A stretch of DNA of 64,000 nt from Frigoribacterium faeni. Lineage in GTDB: Bacteria > Actinomycetota > Actinomycetes > Actinomycetales > Microbacteriaceae. A model generated the notes under the pieces. It was given only the letters and a program-made list of their open reading frames with translations, had not been told where the DNA came from and did not search any database. The translations under genes were made by a program, and so were the position numbers. The stretch lies in NCBI RefSeq assembly GCF_007988805.1, contig NZ_BJUV01000010.1, forward strand, positions 39,790-103,789. Direction: 5' to 3'. Position 1 is the first letter of the stretch, and each line of letters starts with the position of its first letter. Below, one piece after another: positions 35,618 through 44,793 of this stretch.

Positions 35618-36721
35618 TCACGAGAGACAGCGCTCGACCCGGGCCACGAACTCGAGGGCGCGACGCCCGCGCAGGTCGTCAACCGTGCACCGGACCGTGC
35701 GCCAGCCCGCGTCCGCGAACCGCTCGCGGCGGAGGATGTCGCTCCGGAACCGACGACGATCCCGTCGGTGCTCGTCACCCTCGTACTCCACGGCGACCTT
35801 GCACCACCGGAAGCGGAGGTCGGGCTTGCCGAGGTAGCGCCCGCGAGCGTCGTACGTTCGTCGGTTGATCTCGGGCTCGGGCAGGCCGGCTCGGGTCAGC
35901 AGCAGACGCATGTCGGTCTCCCGCGGAGACTCGACCCCTGCCCGCACCGATGCCATCGCCTCGCGCACCCTCGCGATGCCCCGAACCGCGCCCGCCTCCG
36001 CGATCGCGTCGACGAGCTCACTGAGAGGCCGCTCCCGCGCAGCCCTGTGAGGAGACCACGAACCGGCCAGGGCGTCACCGACGCGGATGAGCTCGTCGAG
36101 GGTGAGCAGACCACCCGAGCGGACCCACGCCGACAGAGGATCCTCCACCGGCAGCCCCTCCAGCACGACGATCCCCGAGACGCGGTGCGGGCCCGACGAC
36201 AGCGGCCCTGCCGCCGTCAGCGGTAGCGGCGCGGCGGGCTTCACCGCGAGCTCGGGCGTCGACGCGAGCGCGACGGCCTGCACGCTCGCCGCCGGCAGGA
36301 GCTCGGCGGCGGGTGCGGGCGGGCTGGACGGCGAGGCTCGGTGGCCCACGACGCCGGGGCGGCGCGGGCCCCGACCGACGAGGGTGCTGACGTGCAGCGG
36401 CTCGGCTCCGATGTCGACTCGCGAGGGGACGGGCAGCCCCCACAACCCCAGAGCGGTGACGTGCGAGAAGCGCCAGCCGTCGACCATCACCGGCCGCAGA
36501 GCCTCTGCTCGGCCCCGCACCGTGCCGGCGTCGAACGTCGAGGACGTCCCGTCACCACGGGCAGGCGCGAGTGCACCGCCGCCGGATGCGACGCGCACAC
36601 CCCGATGAGGAGCCGCCAGGTCGGCACCCCTCAGCCGGCCGACCCCGACGCCCGAGGTGATCCCCTCGGCACAGGAGAAGGGTCGTTCGGCGAGCGGGCG
36701 GGGTAGCGGGATGCGGGGCAT
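35618..36721 (-). CDS. DUF559-type (Vsr/PD-(D/E)XK-like) nuclease domain protein
   Basis: A 367-residue protein. The N-terminal two thirds resemble the AbiEi-like/DUF559 proteins of actinobacteria: RLRGADLAAPHRGVRVASGG, VTALGLWGLPVPSR, LEGLPVEDPLSAWVRSGGLL. The C-terminal nuclease-like fold has ESPRETDMRLLLTRAGLPEPEIN, YLGKPDLRFRWCKVAVEYEGDEH and DILRRERFADAGWRTVRC, giving candidate catalytic Glu, Asp (KPD) and E-x-x-D-x-H. No ribosome site is strong; the ATG at 36721 is assumed. It is bracketed by four copies of a 58-base palindrome (three downstream, one upstream), which suggests it belongs to a repeat-associated unit. Substrate and function are unknown. Confidence 0.7.
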   Translation of the reverse strand: MPRIPLPRPLAERPFSCAEGITSGVGVGRLRGADLAAPHRGVRVASGGGALAPARGDGTSSTFDAGTVRGRAEALRPVMVDGWRFSHVTALGLWGLPVPSRVDIGAEPLHVSTLVGRGPRRPGVVGHRASPSSPPAPAAELLPAASVQAVALASTPELAVKPAAPLPLTAAGPLSSGPHRVSGIVVLEGLPVEDPLSAWVRSGGLLTLDELIRVGDALAGSWSPHRAARERPLSELVDAIAEAGAVRGIARVREAMASVRAGVESPRETDMRLLLTRAGLPEPEINRRTYDARGRYLGKPDLRFRWCKVAVEYEGDEHRRDRRRFRSDILRRERFADAGWRTVRCTVDDLRGRRALEFVARVERCLS

Positions 36722-36833
36722 GGGACGACCCTCGCCTCGAGAGGTCGACCCGCGCCTCCTCGGCTCGTCGGATTGTGGATGGACTCGCCTACGCCCTGGC
36801 CGGGGAGGACTCGCCGACTCCCCCTGTGGACGA

Positions 36834-36891
36834 TCGAGTGGTCGGAAGATGCTCTTCGCGCGCGCCGGAAGAGCATCTTCTGACCACTCGA
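36834..36891. repeat. 58-base palindromic element, copy 4
   Basis: Same length and arms as copies 1-3, with GAGTGGTCGGAAGATG on the left and CATCTTCTGACCACTC on the right and a different loop (CGCGCGCCG). The outer GAGTGG/CCACTC bases pair fully. It lies upstream of the DUF559 gene and downstream of the sigma factor, again preceded by GTGGACGATCGA. Confidence 0.9.
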
Positions 36892-37003
36892 GCGCGAGCT
36901 ACGAGCGCGACGAGCGCGCGAGCGCGAGCGCGAAAGCGCGCACGACGAAGGGCCGCCCCCCGAGCGAACCCGGGCGGCGGCCCTCACGTACTGCGGCGCA
37001 GAC

Positions 37004-38041
37004 CTACTGCAGGTACAGCTGCAGGTCCTGGCTGACGGCCTTGGCGAACATGCGCAGGCGGGCGCGGCTCTCGACGCGCGAGACGGCCTGACGCGACGAG
37101 TGGACGCGCTTCGAGATCTCGTCGAGGGTCATCGGCTGGTCGTCGTCGAGGCCGAAGCGCATGCGGATCACGCGCGCCTCGTCTTCGGGCAGCGTCGCGA
37201 CGAGGGCGTGCATGTCGCGGTTCAGCAGCGCGTTCTCGGTCGCGGCGGTGGGCGACGGGGTCTCTTCGTCCTCGATGAAGTCGCCGAGCTCGCTGTCCTC
37301 GGCGTCGCCGACGACGGTGTGGATCGAGACCGGCTCGTGCGAACGCGACTTCAGCTCGACGAGGTCGGCGACCTCCATGGCGACCTCTTCGGCGACCTCG
37401 TCGACGGTGGGCGCGCGGCCCAGGTCGACGGTGAGGTCGCGCTCGGCACGCGAGATGCGGTTGATGCGCTCCACCGTGTGCACGGGGATGCGGATGGCGC
37501 GCGCCTTGTCGGCGAGGCCGCGGGCGATCGCCTGACGGATCCACCACGTGGCGTAGGTCGAGAACTTGTAGCCCTGCGTGTAGTCGAACTTCTCGACGGC
37601 GCGCACCAGGCCGAGGTTGCCCTCCTGGATGACGTCCATGAAGGGGAGGCCGCGCTGCGTGTAGCGCTTGGCGATGCTGACGACCAGGCGGAGGTTCGCC
37701 GTGATCATGCGGTCCTTGGCACGCTCGCCGTCGTGCTGCAGCCAACGGAGGTCGCGGAGCATCTCGGCGTGGGCCTTGGTGCGGACCTTCTTGATCGCGT
37801 CGGCGGCCTGGAGTTCCTTGAGCTTCTCGCCGGCGAACAGGCCGACCTCGATGCGGCGGGCGATCTCGGTCTCTTCAGCGGCGTCCAGCAGCGGCATGCG
37901 GCCGATGTGGCGGAGGTAGTCGCCGACCTGGTCGGTCGAGGCACCGCGTACCTGTGACAGAACTTCGACCTCGGCATCGTCTGCAGTGACGGTCGTGGTC
38001 TCGCTGCTCGTGTTGCGCATGGTGACGGAGGTGTTCGTCAT
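37004..38041 (-). CDS. Sigma-70 family RNA polymerase sigma factor (group 1/2 type)
   Basis: A 345-residue sigma factor. Region 1.2 (DQVGDYLRHIGRMPLLDAAEETEIARRIE), region 2 (RMITANLRLVVSIAKRYTQRGLPFMDVIQEGNLGLVRAVEKFDYTQGYKFSTYATWWIRQAI), region 3 (IPVHTVERINRISRAERDL) and region 4 are in order. Region 4.2, however, reads MTLDEISKRVHSSRQAVSRVESRARLR instead of the usual R-E-R-I-R-Q-I-E core, so promoter -35 recognition may differ. The N-terminal 25 residues are rich in Thr and Ser. AGGGAG precedes ATG 38041. It may be a SigB-type stress or stationary-phase factor. Confidence 0.93.
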   Translation of the reverse strand: MTNTSVTMRNTSSETTTVTADDAEVEVLSQVRGASTDQVGDYLRHIGRMPLLDAAEETEIARRIEVGLFAGEKLKELQAADAIKKVRTKAHAEMLRDLRWLQHDGERAKDRMITANLRLVVSIAKRYTQRGLPFMDVIQEGNLGLVRAVEKFDYTQGYKFSTYATWWIRQAIARGLADKARAIRIPVHTVERINRISRAERDLTVDLGRAPTVDEVAEEVAMEVADLVELKSRSHEPVSIHTVVGDAEDSELGDFIEDEETPSPTAATENALLNRDMHALVATLPEDEARVIRMRFGLDDDQPMTLDEISKRVHSSRQAVSRVESRARLRMFAKAVSQDLQLYLQ

Positions 38042-38458
38042 CGTTTTCTCCCTGCTTCGAGTGCTGACTTCTAGTCCGTGTCGAATAGTTCGTGAAGCTC
38101 TTCGGCGTACTTGAAGTCTGGCGCGACTCCAGTTTCACTCCGATGTCATTCAGGCTCTTCACAAGCTTTCTCGGAGGGCGCATCCAGGGTTTCGAGCGAT
38201 TCGGGGTACGAAGGACAGCCGACTTTGACGGACACCCCGGTGCGGGTGTAGACCCCCTCGGCTCCCGCGACGGGGTACAGCCCCCAGCGCGTTCACACCC
38301 GGATCGTTGCAAACACGGGGATCGGAGGGGATGGCGGGCCACTCACCGAGACACCCTGGGGGACGACCGGTCGACAAGCACATTTCGCGCGAAACCGTTC
38401 ATCTTTTCTTGGCCGGACGTCCGCGTTCCGTTCGGTTCGCGGACAGGGGGACAATGCC
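38042..38458. other. Gene-free stretch upstream of the sigma factor
   Basis: About 420 bases without a supported gene. It should hold the sigma-factor promoter (transcription leftwards). The part near 38050-38200 is richer in A and T than the surroundings. I could not assign a promoter or operator with confidence. Confidence 0.5.
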
Positions 38459-38490
38459 GAATGCCCGCCGGACGAGTCGGGCGGGCATTC
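38459..38490 (-). terminator. Hairpin after the small membrane protein gene
   Basis: GAATGCCCGCC (38459-38469) pairs perfectly with GGCGGGCATTC (38480-38490), a short distance past the stop of the minus-strand gene at 38522. Confidence 0.7.
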
Positions 38491-38521
38491 GAGAAGGCAC
38501 CAGAAGGGAGCCGAGGAGGCG

Positions 38522-38767
38522 CTACGACGTGGCCGCGCGACGGTCGCCGTCGAGGTGGTCCGGTCCGCGACGGTCGGCGGCCTGGCGCTCGGCCTCGCGG
38601 TCGGCGGCCTCGACCTTGGCGCGCTCCTCGGCGTCGATCTTGGCGTACGCGGAGCGCTCTGTCCGGTCGGCGCGGATGAGGGACCGCACGACGAACCAGA
38701 AGATGAGGCCGACCACGATGGTCGGCGTGATCGAGAAGATCAAGGCTCCTACGTACGATTCAGGCAC
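38522..38767 (-). CDS. Small conserved membrane protein
   Basis: An 81-residue protein starting with GTG. One hydrophobic helix (GALIFSITPTIVVGLIFWFVV, about 7-27) is followed by a charged helical tail (RADRTERSAYAKIDAEERAKVEAADREAERQ) that looks like a coiled coil. No close function is recognised. The position just after lysS and the single-helix-plus-coiled-coil design fit an accessory membrane protein. A hairpin terminator follows. Confidence 0.65.
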   Translation of the reverse strand: MPESYVGALIFSITPTIVVGLIFWFVVRSLIRADRTERSAYAKIDAEERAKVEAADREAERQAADRRGPDHLDGDRRAATS

Positions 38768-38911
38768 GCGACAAGGGTAAGCGCTCCGAGCCGGGAATCG
38801 GCACCGAACCGGGGAGGCGCCCTGCGCGGCTCCGACGACCCGCGCCTCCTCGGGCTGGTGGGGTCACCCGCCGACGGACCGGCGCCCGGCGGACCGGCGC
38901 CCGACAGGCCG

Positions 38912-40444
38912 CTACTTGACCAGCGGGAAGAGGATCGTCTCGCGGATGCCGAGGCCGGTGATCGCCATCAGCAGGCGGTCGATGCCCATGCCCATGCCGC
39001 CGCTCGGCGGCATGCCGTGCTCGAGCGCCGTGAGGAAGTCCTCGTCGAGACGCATGGCCTCGACGTCTCCGCGGGCGCCCAGGGCGGCCTGCTCGACGAA
39101 GCGCTCCCGCTGCACGACGGGATCGACGAGCTCGGAGTACGCGGTCGCGAGCTCGAATCCCCGCACGTAGAGATCCCATTTCTCCACCACACCCGGCTTC
39201 GAGCGGTGACTGCGCACAAGCGGGCTGGTGTCGACGGGGAAGTCGGTCACGAACGTGGGACGGTCGAGCGTGCCCTTGACGAAGTGCTCCCACAGTTCCT
39301 CGACCAGCTTGCCGTGCGTCTCGTGCGGCACGACCAGGTCGACCGACTCGGCGAGCTCCTGCAGGTCGGCGACGCTCGTCTCGGGCGTGATGGTCCGCCC
39401 GGCGGCTTCGCTGAGCGACTCGTACATGGGCAGCCTCCGCCATTCGCCGCCGAGGTCGTACTCGGTGCCGTCGGCGAGGGTGACCAGGTGAGAGCCGGCC
39501 ACCGCCATCGCGGCGTTCTGCACCAGCTCCTGCGTGAGGCGGGCCATCTGGTCGTAGTCGCCGTACGCCTGGTACGCCTCGACCATCGCGAACTCGGGCG
39601 AGTGCGTCGAGTCGGCGCCCTCGTTGCGGAAGTTGCGGTTGATCTCGAAGACGCGGTCGATGCCGCCGACCACGGCGCGCTTCAAGAAGAGCTCGGGCGC
39701 GATGCGCAGGTAGAGCTCGGTGTCGAACGCGTTGCTGTGGGTCTGGAACGGCCGGGCGGCCGCACCGCCGTGCATCGTCTGCAGCATCGGCGTCTCGACC
39801 TCGAGGTACTCGTACGAGTCGAAGGTGCGGCGCAGCGACGACACGGCGGCGGCACGGGCACGCACGGTGAGGCGGGCCTGGTCGCGCACGATCAGGTCCA
39901 GGTAGCGCTGACGGACCCGGGTCTCCTCGCTGAGCTCGCCGTGCAGGTTGGGCAGCGGCAGGATCGCCTTCGACGCGATCGTCCAGTCGGTGACCATGAT
40001 CGACAGCTCGCCGCGACGCGACGAGATGACCTCGCCCGTGACGAAGACGTGGTCGCCCAGGTCGACGAGCTCCTTCCAGTCGGAGAGCGACTGCTCGCCC
40101 ACCTCGGCGAGCGAGACCATGGCCTGGATCCGGGAACCGTCGCCGGCCTGCAGGGCGGCGAAGCAGAGCTTGCCCGTGTTGCGGGCGTGGACGATGCGAC
40201 CGGCGAGACCGACGACGTCACCCGACCGGCTGTCGGTCTCGAGCTCGGCGTACCGGGCGCGCACGGCGCCGATCGTGTCGGTGACGGGCACGCCGACGGG
40301 GTACGCCTCGCGACCGGAGTCGAGCAGCCGCCGGCGCTTCGCGAGCCGGACCTGCTTCTGCTCGGACGCCTCGCGCGCCGCCTCGGCGTCGCCGTCGGTC
40401 GATGCGGCGTCGGGCGAGGTGGTGTGGTCGGGCGAGGCGGTCAT
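38912..40444 (-). CDS. lysS: Lysyl-tRNA synthetase (class II)
   Basis: A 510-residue enzyme. An anticodon-binding OB fold (about 70-175, [30 protein letters not shown]) is followed by the class II core with motif 2 [23 protein letters not shown] (about 275-297) and motif 3 [25 protein letters not shown] near the C-terminus. It charges tRNA-Lys in the cytoplasm. Upstream are the DUF2520 and PH-domain genes on the same strand. In many relatives panC and panD lie between DUF2520 and lysS; they are not here. Confidence 0.97.
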   Translation of the reverse strand: MTASPDHTTSPDAASTDGDAEAAREASEQKQVRLAKRRRLLDSGREAYPVGVPVTDTIGAVRARYAELETDSRSGDVVGLAGRIVHARNTGKLCFAALQAGDGSRIQAMVSLAEVGEQSLSDWKELVDLGDHVFVTGEVISSRRGELSIMVTDWTIASKAILPLPNLHGELSEETRVRQRYLDLIVRDQARLTVRARAAAVSSLRRTFDSYEYLEVETPMLQTMHGGAAARPFQTHSNAFDTELYLRIAPELFLKRAVVGGIDRVFEINRNFRNEGADSTHSPEFAMVEAYQAYGDYDQMARLTQELVQNAAMAVAGSHLVTLADGTEYDLGGEWRRLPMYESLSEAAGRTITPETSVADLQELAESVDLVVPHETHGKLVEELWEHFVKGTLDRPTFVTDFPVDTSPLVRSHRSKPGVVEKWDLYVRGFELATAYSELVDPVVQRERFVEQAALGARGDVEAMRLDEDFLTALEHGMPPSGGMGMGIDRLLMAITGLGIRETILFPLVK

Positions 40445-40492
40445 GTGTCAGCTGCTCCAGCGAGAAGAAGGAAGGTGGGAGGCACGGGGCCG

Positions 40493-41254
40493 TCAGGCGC
40501 GCGGGTCACCGAACGCGGACGACCCGTCGTCGAACGAGGCCACGTCGATGGTACCGGGGCCGACCGAACCCTCGGCGATGCCGAGGGCGCGGTCCATGGC
40601 CGATCGGACCAGCGGGGCGATGAGACGACCCGGCTCGGGCATGCCGAGCTCGGCGAGCAGCCCCACCGACTGGGTGACGATCGCGGCCGAGAACTCGGTG
40701 GCCGTCGCGACCGCCTCGGCGTAGCGGGGCCGGTCGGCGTCGGCGACCAGCACGGGTTCGGCGCCCATCTCGACGACGAGCGCCTGGCCGATCGGCTGGA
40801 CGGCGACGGGCGCCGTCACCGCGCAGTAGGCGTCGCGCAGTCGCACGAGGTCGATCGTGGTGCCGGTGAAGGTCAGGGCCGGGTGGATCGCGAGCGGGAT
40901 GACCCCCGCGGCGAGCGCCGGGCGCAGCACCTCGAGTCCGTGCACCGGCGACGTGTGGACGACGAGCTGCCCGGGCTGCCAGCCGCCGGTCGCCGCGAGT
41001 CCCTGCACCAGGTCGGCCAGCTGGTCGTCGGGCACGGCGAGCAGCACGAGCTCGCTGCGCTCGACGACCTCCTGCACGCTCAGCACGGGCACGCCCGGCA
41101 GGATGGCCTCGGCCCGGTCCCGGCTGCGCTCGGAGACCGCCGAGATCCCGACGACCGCGTGCCCGGCGGCGGCCAGCGCCGCCCCGAGGATGGGCCCGAC
41201 GCGGCCGGCGCCGACGATCCCGACGCCGAGGCGTCCACTGCGTTGCGGGCTCAT
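40493..41254 (-). CDS. DUF2520-domain Rossmann protein
   Basis: A 253-residue protein. VGIVGAGRVGPILGAALAAAGHAVVG (about 11-36) is an NAD(P)-binding motif; LAVPDDQLADLVQGLAA and VVHTSPVHGLEVLRP and HPALTFTGT follow, matching the DUF2520/Rossmann-like proteins related to ketopantoate or F420-dependent reductases. The start overlaps the stop of the large PH-domain gene (ATGA). A link to pantothenate synthesis is known for many neighbours of this family but is not shown here. Confidence 0.88.
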   Translation of the reverse strand: MSPQRSGRLGVGIVGAGRVGPILGAALAAAGHAVVGISAVSERSRDRAEAILPGVPVLSVQEVVERSELVLLAVPDDQLADLVQGLAATGGWQPGQLVVHTSPVHGLEVLRPALAAGVIPLAIHPALTFTGTTIDLVRLRDAYCAVTAPVAVQPIGQALVVEMGAEPVLVADADRPRYAEAVATATEFSAAIVTQSVGLLAELGMPEPGRLIAPLVRSAMDRALGIAEGSVGPGTIDVASFDDGSSAFGDPRA

Positions 41255-43176
41255 GCCGGGGGCTCCTGGTTCTCGGGGCGGGTGGGGATCTCGCGGGGTG
41301 TGGCATGTTCGGACGCGGCAGGCGCGGCCGACTCGGACGCGGCAGGCGCGGCAGGCGCGGCAGGTGCGGCAGGCGCGCCCGGCTCGAACGCGGCGGGCGC
41401 GCTCGACTCGGGCACGGCAGGCGCGCTCGACTCGTCCTCGCCGCTCTCGACGGCCTCGACGGCCTCGACGGCCTCGAGCCAGCGGTGCGTGCGGTCGGCG
41501 CGGGCCGCGCCCACCGCGTCACGGGCCGCGGTCTGGAAGAACTCGAGGGCGTCGCGTTCGTCGAGCGCGCCGATCTCGGCGGTGATCGGACCGTGAACGG
41601 TGTGCAGGCCCACCGATGCGAGGCGGAGCCGCCGGAGCAGGGGGCCCTGCTGCAGGGAGACGCTCTGCATGCGCGGAAGCGGCACGATCACGAGTCGACG
41701 CCAGACGGCCCCGGTGCGCAGCAGGACGGCTCCCGGCGCCGAGCGGAACCCGTTGCGTCGCCACGAGAACCAGCGCAGCACGGCCGCGCGTCGGGGCGAG
41801 ACCGTGAAGCCGCCCTCGGCACCCCGCGACGTGAGCCCCTCCTCGACGATCGACACCGTGCGCGCGGCGTGCTCGCCGGCCGCCTCGCGGAACTCCTGCG
41901 CGGCGCCCGCCGGGTCCGAGGCGACGGGCTCCGTCGACCGGGCCGGCGCCTCCTCGGCTCCTCCGTCGGCGGCGGCGACGCCGACGAGCTCGGGCAGCAC
42001 GAACTCGAGCACCCGCCGCACGTCGGTGATGTCGCCCACCGGCAGCAGGCTGGTGTTGCTCTGGCCGTCGGCGCCGTTGGTGCTCGACCGCGACGCCCGG
42101 TTGATCGAGATCTCCCACCAGCCGAAGGGCCGCCACAGCAGGGGCTGGCTCACCTTGACCGAGTGGATGCGACCGGGCGGCAGGGTCTCGTTCGTCGTCG
42201 AGAACAGCCCGTAGCCGAGCCGGATGCCGTCCCGCGTCGAGGCGATGCTGAACCTCAGCGACTTCGAGATCCGGTTGACGAAGAACCCGCCCGAACCGAG
42301 CAGGGCGGGCAGGAGGGCGAAGAGCAGGAAGTACTCGCCGGTGACGGCGATGCTGATCGCGACGGCGATCGCAGCCGCGACGATGATCAGCGTGTAGCCG
42401 CTCAGCAGCACCGAGCCGATCAGCCGTCCCGTGTCGAGCCGGACCACGGACTCGGGGCCCGCCTCGGCGGGATCGAGCTCGGGCGCCAGGAACTCGTGGG
42501 CCCGCTGGTCGACGATCCCGCCCAGTCCGGTGCGGACCGCGCCCTCGTGCGTGCCGGGGGCGTCGTGACCGGCGTGAGCCGCGCCTCCTCGGCTCGCGGT
42601 CTCGGGACGCTGGGCCCCGGAGGCGCGTCGCAGGATCTCGCGTCGGAGGTCGTCGGCCGCGGCGCCCCGGAGATACGCCAGCGAGACGTTCGCGTCGTTG
42701 CCCGCCTGGTTCACCTCGAGACGGGCCGCGCCGAACACACGCGCCAGCAGCGGCCGCTGGATGTTGATGCCCTGGATCCGGTCGAGCCGCGCGCGGCGGT
42801 TCGTGCGGAAGACGATGCCGCTGCGCACCTCGACGATCTCCTCCGTCACCCTGAAGGTGTTCATCCGCCAGGAGAGCCAGAACAGGCCGACCAGCGCGGC
42901 GATGACCACGACGACGGCGAGCAGGATCAGCCCCAGCCACCCGTGCTCCCACACGTAGCCGAACGGATCGCCCTCGTCGGGCACGTCGCCCCGAGGGCCG
43001 CCGTCGCCGCCGGGCAGGAAGAACCCGACGACGAAGTCGCGCGCGTTGTTGAGGATGATGCCGAGCACGACGACCAGCGCGATGCCGCCCTTGAGCAGCG
43101 GGGTCGCGGGGTGCAGCCGGTGCCACTCGCCGTCGGTGAGCTCGGCGACGACGGGGCGAGGCGGGAGGTCGCTCAC
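41251..43176 (-). CDS. Large PH-domain (DUF304) membrane protein
   Basis: A 641-residue membrane protein with an N-terminal pair of helices (about 28-48 and 72-97), a bacterial PH/YdbS-like domain (RVTEEIVEVRSGIVFRTNRRARLDRIQGINIQRPLLARVFGAARLEV), a second helix pair (about 255-305) and two further PH-like repeats (about 310-390 and 460-560). The C-terminus is a low-complexity tail of Ala, Pro and Glu. Linked by ATGA overlaps to a small PH protein and the DUF2520 gene. Function is unknown, but YdbS/YdbT-like pairs are thought to protect against lipid-active peptides. Confidence 0.9.
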   Translation of the reverse strand: MSDLPPRPVVAELTDGEWHRLHPATPLLKGGIALVVVLGIILNNARDFVVGFFLPGGDGGPRGDVPDEGDPFGYVWEHGWLGLILLAVVVVIAALVGLFWLSWRMNTFRVTEEIVEVRSGIVFRTNRRARLDRIQGINIQRPLLARVFGAARLEVNQAGNDANVSLAYLRGAAADDLRREILRRASGAQRPETASRGGAAHAGHDAPGTHEGAVRTGLGGIVDQRAHEFLAPELDPAEAGPESVVRLDTGRLIGSVLLSGYTLIIVAAAIAVAISIAVTGEYFLLFALLPALLGSGGFFVNRISKSLRFSIASTRDGIRLGYGLFSTTNETLPPGRIHSVKVSQPLLWRPFGWWEISINRASRSSTNGADGQSNTSLLPVGDITDVRRVLEFVLPELVGVAAADGGAEEAPARSTEPVASDPAGAAQEFREAAGEHAARTVSIVEEGLTSRGAEGGFTVSPRRAAVLRWFSWRRNGFRSAPGAVLLRTGAVWRRLVIVPLPRMQSVSLQQGPLLRRLRLASVGLHTVHGPITAEIGALDERDALEFFQTAARDAVGAARADRTHRWLEAVEAVEAVESGEDESSAPAVPESSAPAAFEPGAPAAPAAPAAPAASESAAPAASEHATPREIPTRPENQEPPA

Positions 43177-43652
43177 AGGCCCGCCCGGCGCGATTCGGCC
43201 AGGCCGACCAGGCGGTCGCGCAGGGCGTCGGCGTCGGCGGCCGGGACCCCGGGGATGGTCACCCCCGACGAGGCGGCGGCGGTGACGAACTTGAGGTCGC
43301 TGAGCCCGAGAGCTCGCACGACGGGGCCGCGGTTGATGTCGATCAGCTGCATGCGCCCGTACGGCACGGCGACGAACCGCACGAACATGACGCCCTTGCG
43401 CAGCAGCAGGTCGTCCTCACGCAGCTGGTACCGGATCGACCGCACGCGACGCGGCGTGAAGGCGGCCACGAGGGCGAACGCGACGACCACCGCGGCGGTC
43501 AGGGCGTACGCCCACCACTGCTCGAAGAACCAGAAGAGCATGGTCGCGCCGGCGGCGACGAGCCCCGTGACGATCCAGCCGATCAGCTCGGGCCAGACGT
43601 ACCGCGGCGAGACGCCCGTCCAGTCGGCGTCGGCGATGTCGAGTCGATCCAT
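43173..43652 (-). CDS. Small PH-domain (YdbS-like) membrane protein
   Basis: A 159-residue protein with two N-terminal helices (about 23-65) and one bacterial PH domain with IRYQLREDDLLLRKGVMFVRFVAVPYGRMQLIDINRGP. It has the same architecture as B. subtilis YdbS and overlaps the start of the large YdbT-like gene by four bases. Together they probably form a membrane complex. Confidence 0.9.
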   Translation of the reverse strand: MDRLDIADADWTGVSPRYVWPELIGWIVTGLVAAGATMLFWFFEQWWAYALTAAVVVAFALVAAFTPRRVRSIRYQLREDDLLLRKGVMFVRFVAVPYGRMQLIDINRGPVVRALGLSDLKFVTAAASSGVTIPGVPAADADALRDRLVGLAESRRAGL

Positions 43653-43696
43653 GTCGGCGGTTCCTCCGGTCGTCGCGGGCGAGGCGGCAGCTGCGG

Positions 43697-44170
43697 TCAG
43701 ACCGGTTGCGCCCCGGGCCCGCCGTCGTCGTCGTCACCCGGCGGCACCGTGCACATGCGCTCGGCGACGATCCCCGCGGCGAGGAGGGCGAGGCCCCCCA
43801 CGACGGCGATGATCGTGGGCACGAGCGAGCCTAGCGCCACGCTCACGCCCCGGGTCAGCATGAACAGGAGCACGCCGCCCGCCGCTCCGCCGAAGAGGGC
43901 GCCCGACAGGCTGCTCGCCTTGGCCAGCAGCAGCACCCGGGTCGCGTAGTACGGATCGATGCGCTCGGTGCTGGTGCCGCGGGCGACCTTGCGGACCGGC
44001 ACGGCCATGCTGACGACGATGCCGCCGATGGCGAGCAGCACGAGGCCCAGGGGCACGGGCGGCACGATCGCCGCCTGGCCGTTCGCCACGAGGATCGAGT
44101 CGAGCACGAAGCCCACGGCGAGCGCGACGACGCCGAGCCCGATCAGGGTGGCGGGGCGGGTGTGCTTCAC
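43697..44170 (-). CDS. DUF3180 membrane protein
   Basis: A 157-residue protein with four predicted helices (about 7-27, 33-55, 78-105, 112-138) and the conserved sequence RIDPYYATRVLLLAKASSLSG of the actinobacterial DUF3180 family. It is invariably encoded after folK in related genomes, as here (ATGA overlap). Function is unknown. Confidence 0.92.
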   Translation of the reverse strand: MKHTRPATLIGLGVVALAVGFVLDSILVANGQAAIVPPVPLGLVLLAIGGIVVSMAVPVRKVARGTSTERIDPYYATRVLLLAKASSLSGALFGGAAGGVLLFMLTRGVSVALGSLVPTIIAVVGGLALLAAGIVAERMCTVPPGDDDDGGPGAQPV

Positions 44171-44793
44171 GAGGGTCCTCCGTCGTCGCGTCGGTCGTCA
44201 GGCGCAGCGAGCGCGGCGGGCGCGGCGGGCGCGGCGGCGTCGCCGGCGCTCGGACCCGAGGAGGCGCGGGTCGGCTCGAACAGCCGCGTCGCGCCCGGTA
44301 CGGGCCGCGTCCGGTCGGGGAGCCGCGCGATGAGGTCGGCGACCCTCCCCTGCCGGCCGAGCCGCGCCTCCGGGTCGATCTGCGCCCAGGGCTCGAGCAC
44401 GAACGACCTCTCGGCGGCGCGGGGGTGCGGCACGGTCAGCCGGTCGGTGTCGAGCTCGAGGTCGCCGAGCAGCACGATGTCGAGGTCGAGGGTGCGGTCG
44501 CCCCAGCGGACCTCGCGCGTACGACCGTGCTCGGACTCGATCCGGTGCAGGGCGTCGAGCAGGTCGAGCGGGTCGAGCACGGTGTCGACGATCGCCACCG
44601 CGTTGAGGTACTCGGGGCGGGTCTCGTCGAGCCCGTCGAGGGTCAGCGCGACCGACGACACCGGGGTCGAGGCGTCCACGACGATGATGCCGGGGGTCGC
44701 GGCGAGGGCTGCGACGGCGTCCCGGAGCAGCTCGCCTCGGGCGCCCAGGTTCGACCCGAGGGCGATGACGGCGCGACGGGTCGTGTCGTTCAC
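44167..44793 (-). CDS. folK: 2-amino-4-hydroxy-6-hydroxymethyldihydropteridine pyrophosphokinase
   Basis: A 208-residue HPPK. VIALGSNLGARGELLRDAV (about 9-27), GLDETRPEYLNAVAIV and RWGDRTLDLDIVLLGD (about 95-110) are the family's substrate and magnesium sites. It transfers pyrophosphate from ATP to the pterin in folate synthesis. A C-terminal tail of about 45 residues is low complexity and includes one copy of the dispersed motif. It overlaps folB and DUF3180 by four bases each. Confidence 0.96.
   Translation of the reverse strand: MNDTTRRAVIALGSNLGARGELLRDAVAALAATPGIIVVDASTPVSSVALTLDGLDETRPEYLNAVAIVDTVLDPLDLLDALHRIESEHGRTREVRWGDRTLDLDIVLLGDLELDTDRLTVPHPRAAERSFVLEPWAQIDPEARLGRQGRVADLIARLPDRTRPVPGATRLFEPTRASSGPSAGDAAAPAAPAALAAPDDRRDDGGPS

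Noticed and set aside
35126..36891. GCTCTTC words in the palindromes as restriction-modification signals
   Set aside because: They match a known type IIS site but occur only as part of the arms; no methylase or cognate enzyme gene is present.
38555..41596. Long open frame (about 1000 codons) opposite lysS and its neighbours
   Set aside because: It is antisense to well-recognised genes, has Arg/Gly/Asp-rich translation without domains, and is typical of open antisense frames in high-GC DNA.
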